This document shows positions 1 to 6,813 of a stretch of 13,052 nt of DNA, piece after piece. Position 1 is the stretch's first letter. Each line of letters starts with the position of its first letter. Origin of the DNA: Candidatus Altarchaeales archaeon (lineage in GTDB: Archaea > Altiarchaeota > Altiarchaeia > IMC4 > SCGC-AAA252-I15); assembly GCA_014729705.1 (NCBI GenBank), contig WJJK01000321.1, positions 1 to 13,052 on the forward strand, read 5' to 3'. Made by a program: the position numbers and the translations under genes. Under the pieces are notes generated by a model. It was not told the DNA's origin and did not search any database. It saw only the letters and a program-made list of their open reading frames with translations.

Positions 1-555
1 CTGTTGGACGCCAATGAAATCGTGATGAGAAGCGTGGAACACAAGATAAACCCGAAAGCCATAATCGAGGAATACACAACCCTTAAAGGGGAGGTGAGCG
101 TCGGCGAGGGAACCCGAATCAAATCCGGGGCATACATTGAGGGGCCGGTATACATTGGTAAAAACTGTGTCGTAGGACCCAACTGTTATCTCAGACCCCA
201 CACCGTGTTGATGGACGGCTGCAAGGTAGGTAACGCAGTTGAAATAAAAAACAGCATCATCCAGCCTGAAACCTGCATAGGACACTTAAGCTACTTAGGC
301 GACTGCATAATCGGGGAGAAATGCAATTTCGGGGCAGGCACGAAAGTAGCGAACCTGCGTTTTGACGACGGGGAAGTAAGCCTGGAAGTCAAACAAAACC
401 TCGTTAAATCCGGGAGACGAAAATTCGGCTGCCTTATGGGCGACAACGTGAAAACCGGGATAAACGTAAGCATCATGCCAGGCCGCAGTATCTACCCCAA
501 CGCAGTCGTAGAAGCAGCAACCACAGTAAGAAACACCATATACACTGAACAATAA
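1..555 (+). CDS. Bifunctional sugar-1-phosphate nucleotidylyltransferase/acetyltransferase, C-terminal part (5' partial)
   Basis: This is the left-handed beta-helix acetyltransferase half of an archaeal GlmU-like enzyme, which makes nucleotide sugars such as UDP-GlcNAc in the cytoplasm. The visible part has many hexapeptide-type repeats (GPVYIGKNCVVGPNCYLRP and similar), then HLSYLGD, NFGAGTKVANLR and GDNVKTGINVSIMPG, all typical of the archaeal family. In the Sulfolobus ST0452 enzyme the acetyltransferase site uses a His, a Tyr three residues on and an Asn 23 residues on; the same spacing is seen here in HLSY...VAN (family knowledge recalled, not checked). The reading frame is open from base 1 and begins LLDANE, which matches the conserved linker after the nucleotidyltransferase domain. 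The true start is therefore upstream of the window, and the TTG at position 4 is not the start. It is followed directly by a T-rich terminator. Confidence 0.9.
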   Translation: MLDANEIVMRSVEHKINPKAIIEEYTTLKGEVSVGEGTRIKSGAYIEGPVYIGKNCVVGPNCYLRPHTVLMDGCKVGNAVEIKNSIIQPETCIGHLSYLGDCIIGEKCNFGAGTKVANLRFDDGEVSLEVKQNLVKSGRRKFGCLMGDNVKTGINVSIMPGRSIYPNAVVEAATTVRNTIYTEQ

Positions 556-588
556 AAAAAAAAGCTTGTTTTTTTTATTTATTTTTTT
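554..588 (+). terminator. T-rich archaeal-type terminator
   Basis: Right at the stop codon an A-tract (554-563), a short GCTTG and a T8 tract are followed by two more T runs up to 588. Oligo-T on the coding strand is the usual archaeal termination signal, and the A- and T-tracts could also pair as a weak hairpin. It would end transcription of the acetyltransferase gene. Confidence 0.65.
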
Positions 589-612
589 CCCATATTTCTT
601 TGGGTGTTTTCT

Positions 613-741
613 AAGGGTGTTGATGTAGGCGAGTATAATTCCTTGGTTTTGGATTCTTCAGGCGACCCCTTAGCAAGCTACTACGACTCAAGAAATGATG
701 ATTTGAAGGTTTTACATTACGGAAACAACATGTGCGGTTAG
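613..741 (+). pseudogene. Fossil fragment of a 'SYYDS..DLK' repeat surface protein
   Basis: Read in the frame beginning at 616, this stretch encodes about 41 residues including NSLVLDSSGDPLASYYDSR followed by NDDLKVLHYG, then a TAG at 739-741. The pattern LxLDSxGxPxxSYYDSxNxDLKxxxY is the unit of repeat-rich, probably beta-propeller, extracellular proteins found in some archaea and bacteria (recalled family pattern). No plausible start codon, signal peptide or second repeat is present: upstream the frame runs straight into the terminator T-tracts. Only one unit survives, so it is best read as the leftover end of a deleted larger gene. The frame happens to be the same as that of the upstream acetyltransferase, past its TAA. 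It could be mistaken for empty intergenic DNA. Confidence 0.6.
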
Positions 742-748
742 TAAACCG
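735..748. promoter_or_regulatory. Inverted repeat upstream of feoAB, possible metal-repressor operator
   Basis: A perfect 5-base inverted repeat CGGTT-AGTA-AACCG lies about 50-60 bases upstream of the chosen feoA start and just before the T/A-rich stretch at 757-766 that could be its TATA box. The GGTTAG half-site resembles operators of DtxR/IdeR-type iron repressors, which often control feo genes. The arms are short and the spacing is not the canonical one, so the role is inferred from position. Confidence 0.25.
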
Positions 749-794
749 GTTGTTTTTTCTTTTAGTAAGTCGTATATGTATGAAATCTGTTGTC

Positions 795-1016
795 ATGAAA
801 ACCTTGCTTGAAGTTAATAAAGGGGAGAGCGTAGTGGTTAGAGAGCTTTCAGGGGGCAGACAGTTCACAGGGCAGTTGAGGACTATGGGTGTTAAGGAGG
901 GGTCCCGGGTGAAGCTTGTGACGAGGGAGCCCTTCGGAGGTCCGCTGGTGATTAAAACCGGGAACACCACGTTGACTTTAGGGCGGGGTAAGGCGAGCAA
1001 AATCCTGGTAGAATGA
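795..1016 (+). CDS. feoA: FeoA, SH3-like partner of the ferrous iron transporter
   Basis: FeoA is a small cytoplasmic SH3-like protein needed for Fe2+ uptake by FeoB. From ATG 795 the product is 73 aa, normal for FeoA, and shows the family layout: an MKTLLEV start, GRQFTGQLRTMGVKEGSRV in the middle, then PFGGPLVIKTGNTTLTLGRGKA. The frame is open back to 732, with another ATG at 780, but the extra residues are hydrophobic and foreign to the family, so 795 is preferred. A T/A-rich stretch at 757-766 is about 30 bases upstream, which would give an almost leaderless message. The last four bases (ATGA) overlap the feoB start, indicating translational coupling. Confidence 0.9.
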   Translation: MKTLLEVNKGESVVVRELSGGRQFTGQLRTMGVKEGSRVKLVTREPFGGPLVIKTGNTTLTLGRGKASKILVE

Positions 1017-2710
1017 AGATACTTTTAATGGGAAACCCCAACGTCGGAAAAAGCGCATTATTCTCCCGGTTAACGGGAGTGCAAGTCTTATGCAGCAACT
1101 ACCCCGGCACCACAGTCTCCTACTGCGAAGGCAACATGCCGTATGAAGGCGATTGGGCTAAACTAATTGACGTGCCGGGGACATACAGCTTAGACCCTAA
1201 AAGCAGGGTGGAGGAGGTGGCAACCAAAATGATCGATGAAGGCGACGTAATCATAGACGTCGTAGACGCCACCAACCTTGAGCGGAACCTCTACCTCACC
1301 CTCCAACTACTTGAATCAGGCAAGCCGGTGATCATCGCATTAAACATGTGGGATGACACAAGCCACGTCGGAGTAGACATCGACGTCGAAAAACTAGAGG
1401 AAAAATTGGGGGCCCCAGTAGTACCCACCGCAGCCATAACAGGGGAGGGCGTGAAGAAACTGGTTGAACGACTCTCCGAAGCCCAACCCCCAAAAAAAAC
1501 CCCGCAAAGCGAGCATGAACGCTGGGACCGCATCGGGGAAATAATCGGGGGAGTGCAGAAACTAACCCACCGCCACCACACCCTAGTTGAAAGACTAGAA
1601 GACGCATCAGTAAACCCTGTAACGGGAATCCCGATAGCAGCCCTCGTGTTAGGATTAAGTTTTCTGTTCATAATCCAGACCGGTGAGTGGGCGATAGAAA
1701 ACATACTAGACCCGTTTTTCTACAAAATATATGGGCCGTTCATAACTAACCTGGTGACAGGCTTCGTCCCGGAGGGGGTTTTAAGGGAGATACTATTAGG
1801 CGAGGAAACCAACTTCGTGGACTCACTGGGTGTGCTCACAACAGGCCTATACGTGCCACTGGACATGGTGCTGCCGTTCGTCATACTATTCTACTTCACG
1901 TTAAGCCTGCTTGAGGACTCAGGATACCTGCCGCGGCTTGCCACACTAATGGATACCCTAATGCACAAAATCGGTTTACACGGATCCGCCATCGTACCCA
2001 GCATACTGGGGTTAGGCTGTAACGTGCCGGGGATGCTTTCAACCCGGATACTGGAGTCAAAAAAACAAAGACTCATAGCAGCCACCCTCATCTCAATATG
2101 CATACCCTGTCTCGCTCAAAACGCGATAATAATCAGCCTACTATTGAACTATGGACCACAATACGTGGCAATAGTGTATGCAGTATTGATTCTACTATAC
2201 ATCATACTAGGATTCAGTTTAAACCGGATTCTGCCGGGTAAAACCCCGGAGATACTTCTTGAAGTCCCCCCCTACAGGTTACCCCGACTTCAGCCGGCGT
2301 TAAAGAAAACCTGGATGCGGGTGAAACACTTCCTGCTTGAAGCCGTGCCCTACGTATTGTTCGGAGTCCTCCTAGTCAACCTGGCATACAACTTCGGGTT
2401 CATCGAAGTCTTCACCCGATTATTCGGGCCGTTCATCAGCCAAGTATTCGGCCTTCCGCAGGAGGCTGTGTTCGCCTTGATTGTGGGCTTCCTCAGGAAA
2501 GACGTGGCGGTGGGGATGCTGGCGCCCCTTGGGATGACCGCGATGCAGTTGACGGTCGCCTCAACGATATTAGCAATATACTTCCCATGTATTGCGACCT
2601 ACATGGTGTTGTTCAAGGAATTAGGGTTGAAGGACACCATGAAATCCACGGCGGTGATGATGCTGGTCGCAGTAGCGGTCGGATTTATCCTGAAAACCCT
2701 GTTGCTTTAG
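1013..2710 (+). CDS. feoB: FeoB, GTP-gated ferrous iron transporter (short form)
   Basis: FeoB imports Fe2+ across the cytoplasmic membrane, with an N-terminal G-protein domain controlling a helical pore. The G motifs are clear: G1 GNPNVGKS near residue 7, G3 DVPGTYSL, G4 NMWD and G5 PTAA. From about residue 205 there are around eight hydrophobic segments with the characteristic FeoB motifs LGLGCNVPGMLSTR (Gate region), PPYRLPRLQPALKKTW, FLRKDVAVGML and YFPCIATYMVLF. At 565 aa it is shorter than typical FeoB (about 650-770 aa), with a compact linker and no C-terminal extension, but no core motif is missing. It overlaps feoA by 4 bases and ends convergently with the hydrogenase regulator gene, sharing bases 2707-2710. 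Next to a hydrogenase rich in Fe-S clusters, iron supply is a sensible neighbour. Confidence 0.95.
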   Translation: MKILLMGNPNVGKSALFSRLTGVQVLCSNYPGTTVSYCEGNMPYEGDWAKLIDVPGTYSLDPKSRVEEVATKMIDEGDVIIDVVDATNLERNLYLTLQLLESGKPVIIALNMWDDTSHVGVDIDVEKLEEKLGAPVVPTAAITGEGVKKLVERLSEAQPPKKTPQSEHERWDRIGEIIGGVQKLTHRHHTLVERLEDASVNPVTGIPIAALVLGLSFLFIIQTGEWAIENILDPFFYKIYGPFITNLVTGFVPEGVLREILLGEETNFVDSLGVLTTGLYVPLDMVLPFVILFYFTLSLLEDSGYLPRLATLMDTLMHKIGLHGSAIVPSILGLGCNVPGMLSTRILESKKQRLIAATLISICIPCLAQNAIIISLLLNYGPQYVAIVYAVLILLYIILGFSLNRILPGKTPEILLEVPPYRLPRLQPALKKTWMRVKHFLLEAVPYVLFGVLLVNLAYNFGFIEVFTRLFGPFISQVFGLPQEAVFALIVGFLRKDVAVGMLAPLGMTAMQLTVASTILAIYFPCIATYMVLFKELGLKDTMKSTAVMMLVAVAVGFILKTLLL

Positions 2711-2955
2711 TCGAAAACCATCTTCTTAACCTGGACTGTGGGGATGCCTTCAAGCCTCCTTTGAAACTCATCGGCCACCACATCGTCTGGCTTGAACTGC
2801 ACCAAAATCACTGCATTCGGCATGCAGGAATCAGTTTCATGAATCCCCAACCTCGTTTTAATGTTACAGCCGAATTCAGTTAAAACACTCTGGACCTTGC
2901 CGGAATTGTTTTCCCGGTCGCCGACATGAATCCCGAAAATCAAGTACTTATGCAT
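2707..2955 (-). CDS. TM1266-type iron-only hydrogenase system putative regulator (ACT-like)
   Basis: This 82-aa protein begins MHKYLIFGIHVGDREN and shows GKVQSVLTEFGCNIKTRLGI, VILVQF and a final EGIPTVQVKKMVF, the order seen in the small ACT-like family named after Thermotoga TM1266, which occurs with [FeFe] hydrogenase genes and is thought to regulate them. The function is a family prediction only. The frame is open further upstream to 3054, but that part lies within hydA. The start at 2955 has a strong Shine-Dalgarno GGAGGT (2963-2968) about 7 bases upstream, inside the end of hydA. Only one base separates it from the hydA stop, so it is the last gene of the hydCBA operon. It meets feoB tail to tail with overlapping stop codons. 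Confidence 0.75.
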   Translation of the reverse strand: MHKYLIFGIHVGDRENNSGKVQSVLTEFGCNIKTRLGIHETDSCMPNAVILVQFKPDDVVADEFQRRLEGIPTVQVKKMVFD

Positions 2956-2956
2956 T

Positions 2957-4653
2957 CTAGATACCTCCAGAGGGATATTTACTTCTTTCCGCGTATTTAG
3001 TGTGCAACAGTTTATGACTCCTCTCAGACCCAGGGTGATCCAGGTAGTCTTCATAGAGTTTAATTAAATCCGGGTTTTCATGGGACTTGCGGATAACCAA
3101 AAGCTGATCCACGTCATATACACCTTTAGTCCTTTTCTTTATTTTCTCAAAATCCATGGGCAGGGGTTGACCGCCTCCGCCGACGCAACCGCCGGGACAC
3201 GCCATCACCTCAATAAAGTGATAGTTTTCACCGTCCAAGGATTCAATCAGTTTTTTAGCCTGAGAGAGGCTGTGGGCGACCGCCACGTTGACCGTATAAC
3301 CCGCCACCTCAACTGAAGCCTCCTTCACGCCATCCAAACCCCTGACTTTACGGTACTCGAATTCCCCCAGCGACTCGCCGGTTAAAGTGTCTGCCGCAGT
3401 GCGGAGAGCAGCTCCATGACGCCCCCGGAGGCCCCGAAGATCGCGGCAGCACCAGTGGACGCGCCCATAAGATCATCGTAACGCTCATCAGGCAGCTCAC
3501 CCAGGTTTATGTTTTTCTGGTTGAGCATCCTGCCAAGCTCCCGGGTAGTCAAAACAAAATCCACATCCCGCCTCCCCGAATCAGACATCTCAGGGCGGTT
3601 TATCTCATATTTCTTGGCTGTGCACGGCATAACGCTTACGCTTATAACATCCCCTGGATCCCATCCACGGCTCTCGGCTAAATATGTTTTAGACAAGGCC
3701 CCGAACATCTGTTGAGGGCTTTTACAGGTTGAAACATGGGGCAGCAGCTTAGGATAAAAGTGTTCCACATACTTCACCCACCCCGGGCAACAGGAGGTCA
3801 TCATAGGCAGCGTCCCCTTGTTTTGTATCCGCTCAATCAATTCATGCGCTTCCTCAACAATCGTTAAATCCGCTGCGAAGTTAGTGTCCAAGACGGCGTC
3901 AAAACCCAGACGCCTTAAGGCTGCCACCAATTTCCCGGTTGAAACAAGACCCGGCTCAAGGCCCTGCGTCTCCCCGACAGACACCCTCACGGATGGTGCG
4001 GTCTGCACAACCACCTTCTTCTCAGAAGCTAAAGCCTTAAAGACCCGGGAGGAATCGTCTTTCTCAACTATGGCTTCAGCAGGACACACAGCCGCGCATT
4101 GACCGCAGTTCACGCAAGCCACATCCGACAGCTTATGATTTAAGGGCGGCGCAACCTCTGTGTGATAACCCCGCCCCACGTAACCGATGGCCTCCACCCC
4201 CTGAACGTCCTGGCACTTTTGCACGCATTTACCGCATAAAACACATTTATTGTTGTCGCGATACAAGCTGAAGCAGCTTGAGTCAAGGGATTTCTCAGGT
4301 AAAGGCTCGCCGCGAATCTTTTTCACCCCCAGCCTCCGGGCTAAGCGGACTAACTCATTGTCCTCATCAAGTGTGTGACCGTGGTTGGCTAACAATAACT
4401 CAATGTTAAGTTTACGGGCCTCGCTTATCTGCTGGTTCTCTGTTACAACAACCAAACCCTCCCGAACTTTAGTGTTGCAGGCGGTCTCGAGTTTGCCTTC
4501 CACTTCAACCACACACAACCTGCATCTGGCTTCAGGCTTAAGGTCAGGGTGGTAGCATAACGTTGGTATGTCTATATGGTTTCTTTCAGCCACGCCCAGG
4601 ATGGTCTCGTCCTCGGCTGCCTCGTATTCCCCGCCGTTTATTGTAATCCTCAT
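2957..4653 (-). CDS. hydA: [FeFe] hydrogenase catalytic subunit HydA (HndD type), frameshifted
   Basis: This is the catalytic subunit of an NAD(P)H-linked [FeFe] hydrogenase. The first frame (4653 to 3382, 423 aa) has a plant-type [2Fe-2S] domain (Cys33, 44, 47, 59), two [4Fe-4S] motifs (Cys137/140/143/147 and 180/183/186/190), H-cluster motif L1 TSCCPGW (286-292) and L2 MPCTAKKYE (342-350). It then reads GGVMELLSALRQTL and stops. Motif L3, MACPGGCVGGGGQP, and the C-terminal small-subunit-like domain (RKSHENP, LLHTKY) continue in another frame to 2957. Adding one base at 3412-3414 turns MELLSALRQ into the conserved MEAALRT and joins both parts into about 565 aa, the normal length. This is either a sequence error or a recent inactivating mutation. 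The usual His-Cys3 [4Fe-4S] motif near residue 91 lacks its cysteines. The start overlaps the hydB stop by 4 bases. Confidence 0.88.
3411..3417 (-). other. Frameshift site in hydA (one base missing)
   Basis: On the minus strand the bases read ATGGAGC, followed by TGCTCTCC. The family-conserved GGVMEAALRT is recovered if a second G is placed after ATGGAG, giving GAG GCT GCT CTC CGC ACT. No slippery heptamer of the X-XXY-YYZ kind is visible, so programmed frameshifting has little support; a G-run miscall or a real deletion is more likely. Confidence 0.8.
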
Positions 4654-5753
4654 CGCGTGAACTCCCCCCTGAAATACGTTAACGCTGTTTGTATGTGGTT
4701 GTCTGAGCTTTGACCAAGCCCGCAGAAAGAGGTTTTGTCTATCAGCTTCGCTATGTCCTCAAGAAGGCTTAAATCATCCTCTGAGGCCTTGCCGGAAACA
4801 ACCCTGTCAAGTATGCGAAGCATGCGGTAGTTCCCCTCCCTGCAGGGCGTGCACCTGCCGCAGCATTCATGGACGAAGAACCTCGCTATCTGCCTGCAAA
4901 CTCGGGGGATGGATTGTTTCTCGTCCACCGCAATAACCGTGCATGAACCCAGCATCGCGCCCTTAACCTCAAGCTCGTGCTTGCTGAGCCTGGTTTCCGG
5001 GTCATAGGGTATGCATCCGCCGGCTGCCCCGAAGAAAAGGGCTTTAAGCTCTTTTTTGGGTTTACCTAATTTAATCAGCCGCCCGCATGCTACGCCCGGG
5101 GGAAGCTCATAGACTCCTGCTTTTGAGACGTTGCCTGATAAGCTGTATAGCCTAAGATCACGCCAACCCTCCTGGAAGGTCAGGGGGACGTTGGTTAGGG
5201 TTTCAACGTTGTTGACACACGTGGGCAGGCCGTAGACGCCTTTCTCAGCGGGGTAAGGGGGTTTAGTGCGGGGTTCCCCCCTCAATTCCTCGATGGAGTT
5301 CATAATCGCAGTCTCATCGCCGCAGATGTAGGCTCCCGCCCCCAAAACAATCTCGATATCCAACTCAACAGCCGAGAGCATGTCCCTGCAATCAGCAATC
5401 ACATTCATTAGGTCTTCTTTAAGGATCCCGTATTCGCCGCGAAGATATATGTATGCCTTCTGAGCCCCAATAGCATAGGCGGCGATAGCCATACCCTCAA
5501 CAAGGGTTTCGGGGTTGTGCTCCAGTATGTATTTGTCTTTGAACGTGCCAGGCTCCCCCTCATCGGCGTTGCACACTAAAACCTTATTGGAACCCGGGGA
5601 TTTACGGGTGAACTCCCACTTCAAACCAGTGGGGAAGCCCGCACCCCCCCTGCCGTTTAAGCCGCATCCCTTTATGTGTTCAATCACCTTTTCAGGGCCC
5701 TTTTCCCTGGCCTTCTCAAAGGCGTGGAAACAGGTTTTCTGTGTTATCTGCAT
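4650..5753 (-). CDS. hydB: HydB/NuoF-like FMN- and NAD(H)-binding hydrogenase subunit, core-only form
   Basis: This is the NuoF-like diaphorase subunit that exchanges electrons between NAD(H) and the hydrogenase through FMN and a [4Fe-4S] cluster. It has the FMN motif GRGGAGFPTG (34-43), NADEGEPGTFKDKYILE, the GAGAYICGDETA segment, PPYPAEKGVYG..PTCVNNVET, and the cluster ligands Cys298, Cys301, Cys304 and Cys344 in ECCGRCTPC and SFCGLG. At 367 aa it contains only the core: the N-terminal thioredoxin-like [2Fe-2S] domain and the C-terminal 2x[4Fe-4S] ferredoxin domain of HndC or Thermotoga HydB are both absent, so the protein begins about 30 residues before the FMN motif. It overlaps hydC by 10 bases and hydA by 4, showing translational coupling in a single operon. 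Confidence 0.92.
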   Translation of the reverse strand: MQITQKTCFHAFEKAREKGPEKVIEHIKGCGLNGRGGAGFPTGLKWEFTRKSPGSNKVLVCNADEGEPGTFKDKYILEHNPETLVEGMAIAAYAIGAQKAYIYLRGEYGILKEDLMNVIADCRDMLSAVELDIEIVLGAGAYICGDETAIMNSIEELRGEPRTKPPYPAEKGVYGLPTCVNNVETLTNVPLTFQEGWRDLRLYSLSGNVSKAGVYELPPGVACGRLIKLGKPKKELKALFFGAAGGCIPYDPETRLSKHELEVKGAMLGSCTVIAVDEKQSIPRVCRQIARFFVHECCGRCTPCREGNYRMLRILDRVVSGKASEDDLSLLEDIAKLIDKTSFCGLGQSSDNHIQTALTYFRGEFTR

Positions 5754-6175
5754 TCTTCAATTATTTTCTCTATTTTTTTCTTAGTGAGATTTGTTTGGGG
5801 CACTCCGTCCAACAAAGCCGCAGGAGCCTTATCACACAACCCTATGCAGGAGGAGAGCTCTAAAGTGAACAACCCGTCTTGCGTAGTCTGGCCGGGCTTT
5901 ATGCCAAGCTTCTTCTGAAAGACCTTAAGGATGTTTTCAGAGCCTCTGAGATAGCAGCTGGGGGAGTCACACACCCGGATTACGTGTTTGCCCCGGGGTT
6001 TCAAAGACAGGTGGGAGTAGAAGCTTGCGACCTCCGATATATGGGTTAAGGATATTCCTGTGTTTTTAGAAAGCTTCCTAAGCGATTTCTCGGATAGATG
6101 CCCCTGCCTCTTTTGAATGGCTAGAAGCCTGGATAAAAGATGGATATGGGGTTTTCCCGAGGGGCGCCTGTGCAT
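5744..6175 (-). CDS. hydC: HydC/NuoE-like [2Fe-2S] hydrogenase subunit
   Basis: This is the thioredoxin-like [2Fe-2S] subunit (NuoE, HndA or HydC family) of the soluble hydrogenase complex. The 143-aa product has an N-terminal helical part (HLLSRLLAIQKRQGHLSEK) and the four cluster ligands Cys69, Cys74, Cys110 and Cys114 within CDSPSC and SCIGLC, with DKAPA following as in the family. The ISEVASFYSHLSLKPRGKHVIRVC segment is also standard. It is the first gene of the operon hydC-hydB-hydA-regulator. A TATA-like box sits about 28 bases upstream of its ATG, implying a leaderless transcript. Together with hydB and hydA it forms the three-subunit arrangement known for electron-bifurcating or NAD(P)-linked [FeFe] hydrogenases; whether this one bifurcates cannot be told from sequence alone. 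Confidence 0.92.
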   Translation of the reverse strand: MHRRPSGKPHIHLLSRLLAIQKRQGHLSEKSLRKLSKNTGISLTHISEVASFYSHLSLKPRGKHVIRVCDSPSCYLRGSENILKVFQKKLGIKPGQTTQDGLFTLELSSCIGLCDKAPAALLDGVPQTNLTKKKIEKIIEECR

Positions 6176-6197
6176 GTTAATACTTACTTTATGGAAC

Positions 6198-6208
6198 GTA
6201 TTTAAGCT
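6198..6208 (-). promoter_or_regulatory. TATA-like promoter of the hydCBA operon
   Basis: On the minus strand AGCTTAAATAC is centred about 28 bases upstream of the hydC ATG (6175), the spacing expected for a leaderless archaeal transcript. It overlaps the 8-base palindrome TAAGCTTA (6203-6210). No convincing BRE is visible. Confidence 0.45.
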
Positions 6209-6273
6209 TAGGAGGGTAAGAAGTAATTAATCCACAGAGGATTCGTACGATGTATGTTTAGCTTGAGATTAAA

Positions 6274-6813
6274 ATGAATATATTTAACGCGGAGTTATGG
6301 GATAAACAGGAGATCAGATTAACCACCCTGCAGCAGAACCTGCATTTCACAGCCTATGCCGCAGCCTGCCTGCTGGCTCCATTTCTGCTCGGCCACCCCC
6401 AATTTCTGGTGGGAGCCGCCGTGAACGCGGCGCTCGTATTAGCTGGGCTGAACCTTAAAACCAAAAAAATCCTACCAATAGTATTGCTCCCAAGCCTTGG
6501 AGTTCTAGCAAGAGGCTTAATTTTTGGGCCATTCACAGTATTTCTCGTATACCTTATGCCCTTCATCTGGGTCGGGAACCTGATTCTAGTCGGAGCCTTC
6601 AAGAAACTTCACCTTAACTTGAAGGTCAACAAAATTGTGACACTCGGAATTGGGGCCGCCGCCAAAGCGGGGTTCCTCTACGCATCCGCCTTGATGCTAT
6701 CCCAACTGCAGATAATACCTAAGGCTTTAACGATAGCTATGGGGCCGATACAGCTGTCAACAGCCTTAGTAGGGGGGGCGCTCGCACTTTTGATACAAAA
6801 AAGGTTGGCTTAA
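6274..6813 (+). CDS. Small polytopic membrane protein, ECF S-component-like, linked to [FeFe] hydrogenase
   Basis: This 179-aa protein has about five hydrophobic segments (near residues 27-42, 45-62, 66-84, 87-108 and 124-175) with small-residue-rich helices and few charges, like S components of ECF-type vitamin or metal transporters. Motifs such as LIFGPFTVFLVYLMPFIWVGN and a late QLSTALVGGALALL recall a family of small membrane proteins sometimes labelled 'iron hydrogenase' in databases, apparently from genomic association only (recollection, not verified). It is divergent from hydC, with 98 bases between them, and its stop overlaps the stop of the epimerase gene. No EcfA or EcfT gene is in the window. 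Substrate unknown; supplying a hydrogenase cofactor precursor or metal is only a guess from position. Confidence 0.55.
   Translation: MNIFNAELWDKQEIRLTTLQQNLHFTAYAAACLLAPFLLGHPQFLVGAAVNAALVLAGLNLKTKKILPIVLLPSLGVLARGLIFGPFTVFLVYLMPFIWVGNLILVGAFKKLHLNLKVNKIVTLGIGAAAKAGFLYASALMLSQLQIIPKALTIAMGPIQLSTALVGGALALLIQKRLA

Noticed and set aside
695..701. ATGATGA resembling a C box of an archaeal C/D guide RNA
   Set aside because: No D box (CTGA) or C'/D' pair follows within a usable distance; the bases are better explained as codons of the repeat fossil.
611..1000. Minus-strand open frame of 129 codons opposite feoA
   Set aside because: It is a shadow of feoA and the repeat fossil, has low-complexity Ser/Pro/Arg-rich composition and matches no family I know.
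3405..3420. Programmed ribosomal frameshift in hydA
   Set aside because: A -1 slip would restore the frame, but there is no slippery heptamer or clear downstream stimulatory hairpin; error or mutation is simpler.
5515..5918. Plus-strand open frames opposite hydB and hydC
   Set aside because: Shadows of strongly conserved NuoF- and NuoE-like coding sequence; no independent coding signs.
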